DNA of 64,000 nucleotides, taken from the NCBI RefSeq assembly GCF_000731675.1, contig NZ_JMIT01000003.1:106058-170057 (forward strand). Reading direction: 5' to 3'. This document shows positions 1 to 8,114 of the stretch, in pieces (positions within the stretch are counted from its first letter, which is position 1; each line of letters starts with the position of its first letter). This DNA is from Pseudomonas capeferrum (lineage in GTDB: Bacteria; Pseudomonadota; Gammaproteobacteria; Pseudomonadales; Pseudomonadaceae). Made by a program: the position numbers and the translations under genes. The notes under the pieces were generated by a model that saw nothing but the letters and a program-made list of their open reading frames with translations, was not told the DNA's origin and did not search any database.

Positions 1-800
1 TACCACTCCGAGAGCGGCTCCACCGCCACTCCAACCGCCCGAGCACGCCGAGCAATCTCGATATCATCCCCTTCCCGAATCTCCACAACCAGGTGCATCC
101 CCCCCGCCTGCGGGTTGATCTCTACCCTTCCCCCAAACTGCTGCCCCAGCGCCTCAACCAACCACCGTCGACGCAGCGCATAAAGGCTGCGCATTTTCTT
201 CAAATGCCGGGCAAAGTGCCCCTCCTGCAGAAACGCGCAGACCATCGCCTGAAGCACATACGGGCAGTGGTTATGCAGCCGGTCCGCCTGGCGGGCGAAC
301 GCGGCGCTCTGCTCCGCCGGCACCATCAGGTAAGCCAGGCGCAGGCCTGCAAACAGCACCTTGCTGAAGGTGCCGGTGTACAGCACGCGGCCTTGCTGAT
401 CGAGGCTCTTGAGTGCGGGCAAGGGCTTGCCCTGATAGCGGTACTCACTGTCGTAGTCATCCTCGATAACCCAGCTACCGCGCCGGTTGGCCCAGTCCAG
501 CAGGGCCAACCGGCGCGGCAATGACAGCGACATGCCCAGTGGGCTCTGGTGGGTCGGCGTAACCACGGCAAAGCGTGCATCCGGGGCGCGGGCAATGCCT
601 TGCGCGACGTCGAGGCCGTCCTCATCCACGGGGATCGGCACCAATTGCGCGCCGGCTTCCAGCAGGGCGTTCCTGGCCATGAAGTGGCCGGGCTCTTCCA
701 GCCAGCAGGTGTCGCCCGGGCGCATCAATGTGTGGCTGATCAGGTCCAGGCAGGCACGATAACCTGCACACACGAACACCTGCTCTGGGTGGTGGCGCGC
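1..800 (-). pseudogene. MocR/PdxR-type regulator, aminotransferase domain only (5'-truncated, runs off window)
   Basis: An uninterrupted minus-strand frame from about 788 to the window edge reads as the fold-type I aminotransferase half of a GntR/MocR regulator. It begins with PEQVFVCAGYRACLDLI and contains IEDDYDSEYRYQGKPLPAL and the PLP-lysine segment YTGTFSKVLFAGLRLAYL; near the edge it reads EIARRARAVGVAVEPLSEW. MocR proteins normally start with a winged-helix GntR domain and a linker, about 170 residues that are missing here. Upstream of about 800 the frame becomes low-complexity sequence without similarity, and a truncated azoreductase starts on the other strand at about 833. I infer that the 5' half was deleted, so the product cannot bind DNA through a GntR domain. 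The C-terminus lies outside the window. Confidence 0.75.
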
Positions 801-832
801 GGGGGTGGGAACGGGTGGCAGGTGTGGGGTGA

Positions 833-1105
833 CCAGGCCCCGAGGGCAAGACCGGGCTCCTGAAAAACCGCCCGGTGTTCGTGTTGGTGGGCTCTGGTGG
901 CTTTCACCAAGGTGAATCCGCGCGGCAACCGGACTTTCTGACGCCTTACCTGCGCCAGCTATTGAGTACGCTCGGCCTGTTCAATCCACACTTCACCTAC
1001 CTTCAGGGCTTGGTGTTCGGTGATGCGGCCGTGCGTTTAACGCTTGAAGACACTCGTGCTCGGCTGTCGCAGGAGCCACTGTTCAAAACCCTGGTTGGCG
1101 CCTGA
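833..1105 (+). pseudogene. C-terminal remnant of FMN-dependent NADH-azoreductase (AzoR/AcpD family)
   Basis: The open frame from just after a stop at 830-832 reads GPEGKTGLLKNRPVFVLVGSGG and continues to a stop at 1105. About 90 residues match the last third of AzoR-type flavodoxin-fold enzymes: the RPVFVLVGSGG strand, a QPDFLTPYLRQLLSTLGL helix and a typical C-terminal tail. Family members have about 200 residues, so the N-terminal FMN-binding half is missing. The truncation point faces the truncation point of the MocR remnant on the opposite strand, as expected if one deletion removed the shared promoter region and 5' ends of a divergent pair. The product would be non-functional. An internal GTG at 875 could start a 76-residue peptide, but I see no good ribosome-binding site. 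Confidence 0.65.
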
Positions 1106-1270
1106 GCGGTGGAAGATCGTGCCTTAGTGTGGCGTTTCAGAAGTACCAATGAAAATTACGTGCCCAAGGCCCGTGCCGCACGGGCGATGGGGGCCAGGGT
1201 GTCCTCGGCTTTTTCAGGGGGGTTGTGAATGCCTGGAGCTTGTATTTGGGGCCACCAGGTGCCTGGCTTG

Positions 1271-1342
1271 GCATTTTCGGCGCCTATCAGATCGAGCGCC
1301 GCCCGCGCGGCGCATCGCGAGCTAAGCTCGCTCCTACATTTG
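1271..1342. repeat. Diverged REP-type palindrome (family A arm)
   Basis: This stretch carries AGATCGAGCGCCGCCCGCG from 1289, then a CGCGAGCTAAGCTCGC stem and a CTCCTACA end. It is a diverged form of the arms of the long palindromes at 12069-12291 and 29214-29434. Even the preceding GGCATTTTCGGCGCC resembles the sequence before those copies. It overlaps the 3' end of the alpha/beta-hydrolase gene. The 1106-1270 stretch between the azoreductase remnant and this repeat holds no gene I can support. Confidence 0.7.
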
Positions 1343-2402
1343 TGGACTGCCCACCGGCGGTTGGCCGTTCGGTCGATGACGAAGACGTGATCCAGCCACT
1401 GATGAAGGCCAAGGTGCTGGGCGCATAGGCGTGACGACCAAGCGCCACGAACAAATACGTCTTCCATCGCGGCCATTGCGAGAGCAACTGATAATTGAAT
1501 AATCCCGCTCTTAACAAGCCATGAGTGGCGTTGGGGACCACGACAACTTGCCGTCCACTGGCACCCGCAAACTGCGCCCTGTAGACGTTCGAGTCTTCGG
1601 CCGCATCGACATTCACATCCTGCGCGCCCCAAACCGCCAGCACCGGCCCTTTCATGGTTTTCAATGCTGGCGTCACGTCTTCGTTGTAATTTTTCAAGAC
1701 GAAGTTGAAATGGGCACGGTCCATATCAGGAAAAGCATGGGCCGCGTCCTGGTCTTTCAAAGGGCCAAACACCTTGTCGTTCTTCTGGTATTGCTCCCGC
1801 ACCCTCACGTCAATTTCAGCTCGAGCAAGCCCCTCGTCGGCCAATCGCAACCGGGTGTAGTACATGCCCTGGCGTCGCCAGTTTACCGCCCCGCCGATAA
1901 TCACCGAGAAGTCTGGGTCGCCTTCACTGGCGGCTCGCGGGATCACCCAGCCACCTTGCGAGAACCCCAGAAAACCGACCTTTTGCCCAGCAACGCCGGG
2001 GGCCATGCGCACGCAAGCCAGTGCGGCCAGGGCTTCTGCAGCGCGATCGGACATCGACTGGTCAAGCCAATTTCCGCTGCTCTCCCCTATGCCCTGTTTG
2101 TCCCAGGTAAACACGCCGATCCCCGCATCGAGCAGGCTATTGATAAGCGGCAAATACCCACGGGATGCGAAGCGGTCCATAGGGCCGTCACCATGAATGA
2201 TCAACACCACAGGGGCAGATTGCACATGCGCTGGCAGCATCAGCGTTCCGAACAAATCCGCCGCACCCGAGCGAAACTTCAACGTTGAAACTCGCGCATC
2301 GTCGAGCTCAAAGTCGGCTACGTTCCGCACCACAAAGACCGCCAGCCCTAGCAGAACCGCAAGGCCACCTACCCACGCCAGAATCCTGGATTTCTTTGTC
2401 AC
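1287..2402 (-). CDS. Membrane-anchored alpha/beta hydrolase (serine hydrolase), C-terminus running into a REP
   Basis: This is a predicted serine hydrolase of unknown substrate. An N-terminal hydrophobic helix (ILAWVGGLAVLLGLAVFVV) would anchor it in the inner membrane. The hydrolase core follows: an oxyanion-type VVLIIHGDGPMDR segment, the nucleophile elbow GFSQGGW and a C-terminal histidine in NATHGLL. I chose the GTG at 2402 because GGGAGG lies five bases upstream; the GTG at 2420 has no Shine-Dalgarno. The last 20-30 residues are translated REP repeat (VGASLARDAPRGRRSI), so the original stop was probably lost. A perfect 20-bp palindrome at 2457-2476, related to a site before the nearby tetR gene, lies 55 bp upstream and suggests TetR control. 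The family is sure; the function is not. Confidence 0.8.
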   Translation of the reverse strand: MTKKSRILAWVGGLAVLLGLAVFVVRNVADFELDDARVSTLKFRSGAADLFGTLMLPAHVQSAPVVLIIHGDGPMDRFASRGYLPLINSLLDAGIGVFTWDKQGIGESSGNWLDQSMSDRAAEALAALACVRMAPGVAGQKVGFLGFSQGGWVIPRAASEGDPDFSVIIGGAVNWRRQGMYYTRLRLADEGLARAEIDVRVREQYQKNDKVFGPLKDQDAAHAFPDMDRAHFNFVLKNYNEDVTPALKTMKGPVLAVWGAQDVNVDAAEDSNVYRAQFAGASGRQVVVVPNATHGLLRAGLFNYQLLSQWPRWKTYLFVALGRHAYAPSTLAFISGWITSSSSTERPTAGGQSTNVGASLARDAPRGRRSI

Positions 2403-2456
2403 CCTAACCTCCCTTGGCACCGGGAACAGCAGCCCGGTTCATCCCTTCGCAATTAA

Positions 2457-2476
2457 TAGACTAAGCACTTAGTCTA
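2457..2476. promoter_or_regulatory. Perfect palindromic operator, probable TetR-family site
   Basis: TAGACTAAGCACTTAGTCTA is a perfect 9-2-9 inverted repeat between the divergent hydrolase (minus) and ABC-exporter remnant (plus). Fourteen of 20 positions, including ACTTAGTCT and the opposing TAGA, recur at 5438-5457 in front of the TetR-family gene. The same spacing before both genes suggests that this TetR protein binds both. Binding is inferred. Confidence 0.65.
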
Positions 2477-2599
2477 GAATACACTCGCGCCGACGGAAGC
2501 GTCCAGGGTGCCGAAGCGGCCCCCTGCTCAGGGATATCGCTACAAGGAACGCTCACCGAGGGTGGGCAACCATTCAGTGCCTACAGGGCCGGAATAAAA

Positions 2600-3189
2600 A
2601 TGACCGAACATGGCATCGCAAAAGCTGATACCTACCATGACCTTGCAGCCAAGCATGTGTCGGCAAACCGGATCATCGCGTTGTTCATCCCCTATAAACT
2701 GCAAATAGCACGGGTCGTCTGCCTGATCCTGGTGTGCTCTGCGACCTTCGCTTCGCAAAACCCGACGCCACCGCTGAAGAGCTGATCGCGGCGGCCAAGA
2801 TCGCGCAAATTCACGACAGCCTGTCGGCCTTGCCCGACGGGTATGACACGCTGGTTGGCGACCGCGGTTACCGGTTCTCGGGCGGTGAAAAGCAGCGCCT
2901 TGCGCTCGCCCGCACGATCCTGCGCAACCCTCCGATCCTGCTGCTCGATGAAGCGACCAGTGCGTTGGACACAAAAACCGAACGCGCCATGGAAGTTGCC
3001 CTGGCGGCCCTGGCAAAGGGCCGCACCACAATCACCATTGCCCACCGCCTCTCCACCATTCGGCATGCTGATCAGATCGTCGTTCTGCAGCATGGCCGCG
3101 TTGTTGAATGCGGAACGCACACCGAGCTGGAGCAGCTCAACGGTGTTTATGCTGGGCTCATCGCTAACATGAATTCAAATGCCGCTTGA
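2600..3189 (+). pseudogene. ABC exporter (MsbA-like) with internal deletion and frameshift
   Basis: The 5' part from ATG 2600 encodes an ABC-exporter N-terminus: a charged leader, then NRIIALFIPYKLQIARVVCLILVCSA, the first membrane helix. At about 2740 the sequence jumps into another frame that encodes the end of a nucleotide-binding domain to 3189: LRFAKPDATAEEL, the signature FSGGEKQRLALARTIL, Walker B ILLLDEATSALD and the switch histidine in TIAHRLS. Walker A and almost all of the membrane domain are missing. A full exporter has about 580 residues; fewer than 200 remain, in two frames. The gene is therefore dead. It lies directly upstream of an intact MFS pump and beside a TetR operator, so it was probably part of a regulated efflux operon. 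Confidence 0.8.
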
Positions 3190-3281
3190 CCTCACCTTAA
3201 CCTGAGGTTTTATAAGGGGTGTCGGTTTGCCTTCGCAAACCCTGCTCGCCGCGGCGGGTGAACGATCGAAGTGGAGCCGAC

Positions 3282-4793
3282 ATGAACAAGCATCACGCCT
3301 CACCTGCCCAAAGCGCGCAATCCGTGTCAGAAGCAGGCACACCTGTGGATAACCGCCCGGCCAATGCTGGCTGGGCTGCCCTGCTGTCGGGCGCGAATGG
3401 CGTGCGCTCGCTCGCGTTGGCCGGGGGCGTGGTGCTGCATGCGGTCAACGTCTACATTGCGACCACTATTTTGCCTTCAGTGGTCAAGGACATCGGCGGT
3501 ATCGACTATTACGCGTGGAATACCACGCTGTTCGTCGCGGCCTCGATCCTCGGTTCAGCGCTCTCGGCCAGGTTGCTTGGCGCCGCTGGGCCACGTGGCG
3601 CCTACATCGTCGCCACACTGGTGTTTGCCTGCGGCGCGCTGCTGTGTGCGTTTGCCCCCTCGATGCCGATCATGTTGGCGGGGCGGCTTGTTCAGGGGCT
3701 CGGCGGGGGTTTTCTGTTCGCCCTCTCCTACGCCATGATCCGGCTGGTTTTCGACGAGGCCTTATGGCCACGTGCAATGGCGCTGGTCTCGGGCATGTGG
3801 GGAGTGGCGACGTTGGTCGGCCCTGCGGTCGGCGGTATCTTCGCTGAACTCGGCGCGTGGCGCGCCGCGTTCTGGTCACTGATCCCGGTCGCCGTGTTGT
3901 TCGCACTGCTGGCTGGCGTCGTGCTGCCCAAACGCCGTGCTGAACGGTCAGCGCGCGCGCCGCTGCCACTTGCCCAATTGGTGTTTCTGACCTCGGCGGT
4001 GCTGGCCGTTTCGGCCGGCAGCGTCTCGCCAAGCTTGCCCTGGAACATCGCCGGCCTTGGCGCCGCGGTTATTCTCACAGCCTTGCTGATAGGCACCGAA
4101 AGCCGCTCACGGCATAGGCTGCTGCCGGCAGGTGCATTCAGCCTCACCTCTGCGTTGTGCGCCCTGTATGCGACCATGTCGCTGCTGGCCGTCGCTGTTA
4201 CCAGTGGCGAGATTTTCGTGCCGCTGTTCCTCCAGGTGCTCCACCATCAATCCCCCCTCGCCGCCGGCTATCTCGCTGCGCTCATGGCTGCCGGGTGGAC
4301 GCTCGGGTCCCTCGCCAGTGCCGGGGCGAGTGATAAAGGCATCAGGCGCGCCATCCTCGCCGGTCCGATCCTTGGGTTGGCCGGCATGGTGGCGCTTGCC
4401 ATTCTGATTCGAAGCGAAAGTGCAGGCGGCTGGCTGACGATCACGCCGATCTGCCTGGCACTGGTTGCAATCGGGTTGGGGGTGGGCCTGGCCTGGCCGC
4501 ACCTGCTGACCCGCGTGTTTCAGGTCGCGTCGGCAGGCGAGCAGGACTTGGCCGCGGCGTCCATCACCACCGTGCAGCTGTTCGCCACAGCACTCGGCGC
4601 GGCGCTGGCCGGCATGGTGGCAAACCTTGCCGGGCTGACAGACCCAGGCGGTAGCCTGGGCACGGCGAACGCTGCAACCTGGCTGTTCGGCGTATTCGCC
4701 TTCGCGCCCCTGTTCGCCTTGTTTGCTGCCCAGCGCGTGATCCGGCTTCACGGCGAATCAGGGCCCCGGGCACAACAAGCCTGCACCCGTTAG
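3282..4793 (+). CDS. MFS efflux transporter, probable drug/metabolite exporter
   Basis: A 503-residue, very hydrophobic protein with about 12-14 predicted membrane helices. The first half has NVYIATTILPSVVKDIGG (helix 1 region), a PSMPIMLAGRLVQGLGGGF segment and a GMWGVATLVGPAVGGIFAELGAWRAAFW stretch typical of MFS antiporter motif C and the following loop. I start it at ATG 3282, preceded by GGAG at suitable spacing; the longer frame from 3219 lacks a ribosome-binding site. It follows the ABC-exporter remnant by 92 bp and converges on the TetR-family gene with a 10-bp gap. The substrate is unknown; regulated multidrug or toxic-metabolite efflux is likely from context. Confidence 0.8.
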   Translation: MNKHHASPAQSAQSVSEAGTPVDNRPANAGWAALLSGANGVRSLALAGGVVLHAVNVYIATTILPSVVKDIGGIDYYAWNTTLFVAASILGSALSARLLGAAGPRGAYIVATLVFACGALLCAFAPSMPIMLAGRLVQGLGGGFLFALSYAMIRLVFDEALWPRAMALVSGMWGVATLVGPAVGGIFAELGAWRAAFWSLIPVAVLFALLAGVVLPKRRAERSARAPLPLAQLVFLTSAVLAVSAGSVSPSLPWNIAGLGAAVILTALLIGTESRSRHRLLPAGAFSLTSALCALYATMSLLAVAVTSGEIFVPLFLQVLHHQSPLAAGYLAALMAAGWTLGSLASAGASDKGIRRAILAGPILGLAGMVALAILIRSESAGGWLTITPICLALVAIGLGVGLAWPHLLTRVFQVASAGEQDLAAASITTVQLFATALGAALAGMVANLAGLTDPGGSLGTANAATWLFGVFAFAPLFALFAAQRVIRLHGESGPRAQQACTR

Positions 4794-4803
4794 CCCAAGC
4801 GCA

Positions 4804-5394
4804 TTATTCGAGAAACCGCCGGATCATGCGCATCAACGTTGGCGTATAGGCTTTGAGCTTGAAATCGCGGTCCAGCACAGAGCGCGAGACGGCTCCGTCA
4901 ATGAGCGCGAGCAGCCAGGTAGCAGCGATTTTCGGGTCCAGAGCGGTATCAATCTGGCCTTGGGCGATCCCCCGGCGCAGAAGGGCAACCAGATCGCCCT
5001 TGATCGAAGCCTCGCTGGCCGCGAACAAGGTGGCCATCTCAGGGTTGCGCATGCTCTCGGCAACGACCTCGACCCCGATCTTGGCGTAGACCGGGTCGGC
5101 GCACTGCTTGAGCAAGCCTTTTGCCAATTGTTCGATAGCCACAATGGCATCGGGCTCCTCGGCAAGTTGGGCGAAGCGTTCGCTCATTTCACGTCGGTCT
5201 TCCTCCACAATGGCTTCAATCACTGCCTGTTTGTTGGGGAAGTAGTGAAACAGGTTGCCTGGGCTCATGCCCGCTGCGGCACAGATCTCGTTGGTCGAAG
5301 TGCCGCGGAAGCCTTTTTCGGCAAAGCACGCCACAGCGGCTTCGAGGATGTGCTGCAGCTTGGCCTGGTGTTTCTCAGGGTCGACTTTTCTCAT
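4804..5394 (-). CDS. TetR/AcrR-family transcriptional regulator
   Basis: A 196-residue one-component repressor. Residues about 8-55 form the TetR helix-turn-helix domain (ILEAAVACFAEKGFRGTS, then EICAAAGMSPGNLFHYFPNKQ). The rest is an all-helical ligand and dimer domain containing IEQLAKGLLKQCADPVYAK and a C-terminal TWLLALIDGAVSRSVL. ATG 5394 is preferred because GGAGAA lies just upstream; the longer frame from 5427 has no such signal. An operator-like site at 5438-5457 implies autoregulation, and the related palindrome at 2457-2476 suggests control of the hydrolase and the former ABC-MFS operon. The inducer is unknown. Confidence 0.9.
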   Translation of the reverse strand: MRKVDPEKHQAKLQHILEAAVACFAEKGFRGTSTNEICAAAGMSPGNLFHYFPNKQAVIEAIVEEDRREMSERFAQLAEEPDAIVAIEQLAKGLLKQCADPVYAKIGVEVVAESMRNPEMATLFAASEASIKGDLVALLRRGIAQGQIDTALDPKIAATWLLALIDGAVSRSVLDRDFKLKAYTPTLMRMIRRFLE

Positions 5395-5437
5395 GCTTTC
5401 TCCAGGGATGCAGAAGCCGACCTGCAACGCTATTCAT

Positions 5438-5457
5438 TAGATCGACTACTTAGTCTC
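5438..5457. promoter_or_regulatory. Second copy of the TetR operator, upstream of its own gene
   Basis: TAGATCGACTACTTAGTCTC lies 44-63 bp upstream of the tetR start. It keeps one complete half-site (ACTTAGTCT) and the outer TAGA of the perfect palindrome at 2457-2476. I infer a weaker autoregulatory operator. Confidence 0.55.
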
Positions 5458-5505
5458 TCATTTGAAAAACCGCCCACACAAGGTTGTCGTCGAAGCCGCC
5501 GTGCA

Positions 5506-5525
5506 TGCCCGCCATACGGCGGGCA
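5506..5525 (-). terminator. Possible terminator hairpin after the TonB receptor gene
   Basis: TGCCCGCC and GGCGGGCA form an 8-bp stem with a four-base loop, 15 bp past the receptor stop on the minus strand. No T-run follows, so it is at best a weak or factor-assisted terminator. Confidence 0.35.
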
Positions 5526-5540
5526 CCGCAAAAGCCTGCG

Positions 5541-7934
5541 TTACCAGTTGTAACTCAACTTGGCCGTGAATTCGCGCCCTGGGTTGTAGTAGTTCGCCGT
5601 GCCGGAACCCACCACATGCTGCTCATCAAACAGGTTGCTGACATTCAGGGCAAGGTCGGTGCCCTTGGCAATCCGGTAGTTCAAAGCCGCATCAAACAAC
5701 GTGGTCCCATCGCTCTTCTTGGTATTGGCAGCATCCATGTAATACGCGCCAACATACCGCGCGCCCAGGCCGACGCTCACGTCCGTGTCAGGAATGCTGT
5801 AGTAGCTCCACAACGACGCCGAATGCTTCGGCGCGGTGGTAAATTCCTTACCCTTGAGCGACGAGCCGTCATACAACGCCCCGCGCAGCACTTCGGACTC
5901 CATATACGAATAAGCCCCGATCACGCTGATGTTCTGCGTCACTTGCGCCTTGGCTTCCAGATCAAGGCCGCGCACGCGGGACTCACCCACCGTCTGCTGC
6001 TCGATGATGCCGCTCGGTAGCACCACGGCGATGGTGACGTTTTCCTGGGTCAGGTCATAAATGGCAGCTGAGAACAACGCGTCCATGCCCATGGGCGAAT
6101 ACTTGATACCCACTTCGTACTGCCGGCCGGTCTGCGGGGTGACGCCGACCTGGGGCGGCGAGACCGATTCGACCATGCTCACATAGGTCGAAACCTCATC
6201 GTTGACGATGTAGGTCAGCGCACCGCGGTAAGAGGTTTCGGAGAAGTTGTCGCTTTCACTCCCCACCGCGCCGATGTACTCCTTGCTGGACAGCTCCATG
6301 GAGTCATTACGCACGCCCGCAGTGGCGATGACGCGGTCGTAGAACGACAGGTTCTGCTGCAGGAACACCGCCTTGGTCGTGGCGTCATTCTTTTTGCGGG
6401 TATAGGGCGTGATGCCGCCTGGCACACCGGTGAATACCGGGTTGGCGATGTCGATCGAAGGTGCCAGGCCATAGACGGAGCTTTGCTTGGTGGTCGAGTC
6501 CAGATATTCCACACCCACCAGGGTGCTGCTGTCGACGTGCTCGAACTGGGCATCGTACTGCAGCATCAGGTTGCCGTTGAGCTGGTCGGCGTCGCTGTCG
6601 GTACCAAACACGTAGCGTGGAATGGTGGTGCCAACGCGCGTCGGGCTATCGCTGAGGTAGGCGTAGCCAAAGTCATCGCTCAACTCGCTGTAACGCAGGT
6701 TGCTGCGCAGCACGAAGCCGTTGTCGAAGTCGTGGGTGATGTTGCCGCTGAGGCTGGTGCGCTCGACGTTGTGGAAGTTGTAGCTGGGCTCACCGTAAAA
6801 ATCGCTGCGGTCGTATTCCTTGTCCAGCGGGTAACCACCGCTGTTCGGCGAACTGTCGGTCTTCAGGTAGTCCAGAATCACGGTGGCCGAGGTGTAGTCG
6901 GTGGGCGCCCAGGTCAGGCCACCCATCACGAAGCGGTTGTCGTCCTGGGAATGGTCGTACTCGCGGTCGCTGTTCTGCATCTTGGCGGTGAAGCGGCCGG
7001 CCAGGGTTTTTTCGTCGTTCAGGGCATCGCCTACGTCGATGCCTGTTTCGGCATGGTCATAGGAGCCGTAGGTCACATAGCCTTGGCCAAACTGCTCGAA
7101 GCGCGGCTGTTTGGTCACGAAGTTTACCGAGCCGCCTGGGTCTGCCGGGCCAAACAGGGTGGAGTTGGCGCCGCGCAGAATCTCGATGCGCTCGTAGGCG
7201 AACGGGTCTTCACGCACGCCGCGCATCGAGCTCAAGGTCAGGCCATCGCGGTAGGTCGTGGCCTGGAAGCCGCGGATCTGGAAGTAGTCGTTGCGGTCGT
7301 CCGAGCCATAAAAGTCGCTGATGACGCCGGGGGTGTAGAGCAGCGCCTCTTCCGTGGTGCTGACACTGCGCTGCTCCATTTCCTTGCGGGTAACCACAGA
7401 CACGGACGCAGGTGTGTTGAGGATGCTGGTGGCGACCTTGCCTCCCACCCAAAGCTCCTTGGCAACCACCGAGTCGGTGTCGTCGTCAGCACTGGCCTTG
7501 ACCTTGGCATTGATGATGACCGGCGCAAGGCGATAGTCCTCGGTCGCACCCAGTTCGAGCGGGCCGGCAGGCTTTACTTGCGGGATCACCAGGTAGGCGT
7601 TCGGGCCTTGCTGCTGCGCCTGTAGCTCGGTGCCCTGCAACAACGACGACAGGGCTGCCGGTGTTTCAAGCGGGCCTTGTACGCCTTGGGACGTGCGGTC
7701 GGCGATGCTCTGCGCATCGTAGGAAAGGCTGACACCTGCCTGCCGCGCAAAGCGGTCAAGCGCCGGCGCCAGCGGGCCGGCAGGGATGCTCCACTGCTGC
7801 AGCTGGCTGTTGTGATCAGCGGGCGACGGTTGCGCAAGCGACGGCAATGCATAGCTGCTGACAACCAACCCCAGGAAGGCGCCGTGCAAGGCTCGATTCA
7901 AGGGGTGGCGCTGGGGAACCGGGGTCGAACTCAT
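5541..7934 (-). CDS. TonB-dependent ferric-siderophore receptor with N-terminal STN signalling domain
   Basis: A 797-residue outer-membrane gated channel for a ferric siderophore. A signal peptide (residues 1 to about 36, ending PSLAQ) is followed by a Secretin/TonB N-terminal (STN) domain (WSIPAGPLAPALDRFARQAGV ... GVQGPLETPAALSSLL), the plug (TPASVSVVTRKEMEQR, YFQIRGFQATTYRDG, ILRGANSTLFG, GGSVNFVTK) and a 22-strand barrel ending in aromatic LSYNW. The STN domain normally touches a FecR-type anti-sigma factor, but no fecI/fecR pair is present in this window. ATG 7934 is chosen for GGAGCGAGAAA just upstream. Closest in style to hydroxamate receptors (FoxA/FhuA/FiuA type), but the ligand cannot be assigned. 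Fur control is expected for the family. Confidence 0.9.
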   Translation of the reverse strand: MSSTPVPQRHPLNRALHGAFLGLVVSSYALPSLAQPSPADHNSQLQQWSIPAGPLAPALDRFARQAGVSLSYDAQSIADRTSQGVQGPLETPAALSSLLQGTELQAQQQGPNAYLVIPQVKPAGPLELGATEDYRLAPVIINAKVKASADDDTDSVVAKELWVGGKVATSILNTPASVSVVTRKEMEQRSVSTTEEALLYTPGVISDFYGSDDRNDYFQIRGFQATTYRDGLTLSSMRGVREDPFAYERIEILRGANSTLFGPADPGGSVNFVTKQPRFEQFGQGYVTYGSYDHAETGIDVGDALNDEKTLAGRFTAKMQNSDREYDHSQDDNRFVMGGLTWAPTDYTSATVILDYLKTDSSPNSGGYPLDKEYDRSDFYGEPSYNFHNVERTSLSGNITHDFDNGFVLRSNLRYSELSDDFGYAYLSDSPTRVGTTIPRYVFGTDSDADQLNGNLMLQYDAQFEHVDSSTLVGVEYLDSTTKQSSVYGLAPSIDIANPVFTGVPGGITPYTRKKNDATTKAVFLQQNLSFYDRVIATAGVRNDSMELSSKEYIGAVGSESDNFSETSYRGALTYIVNDEVSTYVSMVESVSPPQVGVTPQTGRQYEVGIKYSPMGMDALFSAAIYDLTQENVTIAVVLPSGIIEQQTVGESRVRGLDLEAKAQVTQNISVIGAYSYMESEVLRGALYDGSSLKGKEFTTAPKHSASLWSYYSIPDTDVSVGLGARYVGAYYMDAANTKKSDGTTLFDAALNYRIAKGTDLALNVSNLFDEQHVVGSGTANYYNPGREFTAKLSYNW

Positions 7935-7990
7935 TTTCTCGCTCCGTGGAGTGCTGGCGGACTGGCCTGTATTCCGGCCTTCCCTACAAG

Positions 7991-8008
7991 CCGAACGAGA
8001 ATGAGAAA
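7991..8008. promoter_or_regulatory. Weak Fur-box-like sequence before the siderophore receptor
   Basis: Consecutive hexamers GAGAAT and GAGAAA (7997-8008), preceded by CCGAAC, approximate the GATAAT repeats of a Fur box about 60 bp upstream of the receptor start. Each hexamer has one or two mismatches, so this is only suggestive. The rest of 8013-8114 shows no gene. Confidence 0.3.
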
Positions 8009-8114
8009 ACACCTCATTTATTTTCAGGCTAGCTGCGCACCCACGTCATTCGCGCACTGTCTATCGATCCCCCGATGCTCAATGCCCACAGCGCTGGGCC
8101 AGGTTCTTCAGCGT

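Noticed and set aside
1111..1227. Short plus-strand frame ending VPKARAARAMGARVSSAFSGGL after the azoreductase remnant.
   Set aside because: Only about 38 codons, no ribosome-binding site and no similarity I recognise; could be remnant or chance.
3344..3352. Perfect DnaA box TGTGGATAA in the MFS gene (and another at 36217-36225).
   Set aside because: Isolated single boxes; expected at low frequency by chance. Used only as background for the 25.3-26.3 kb cluster.
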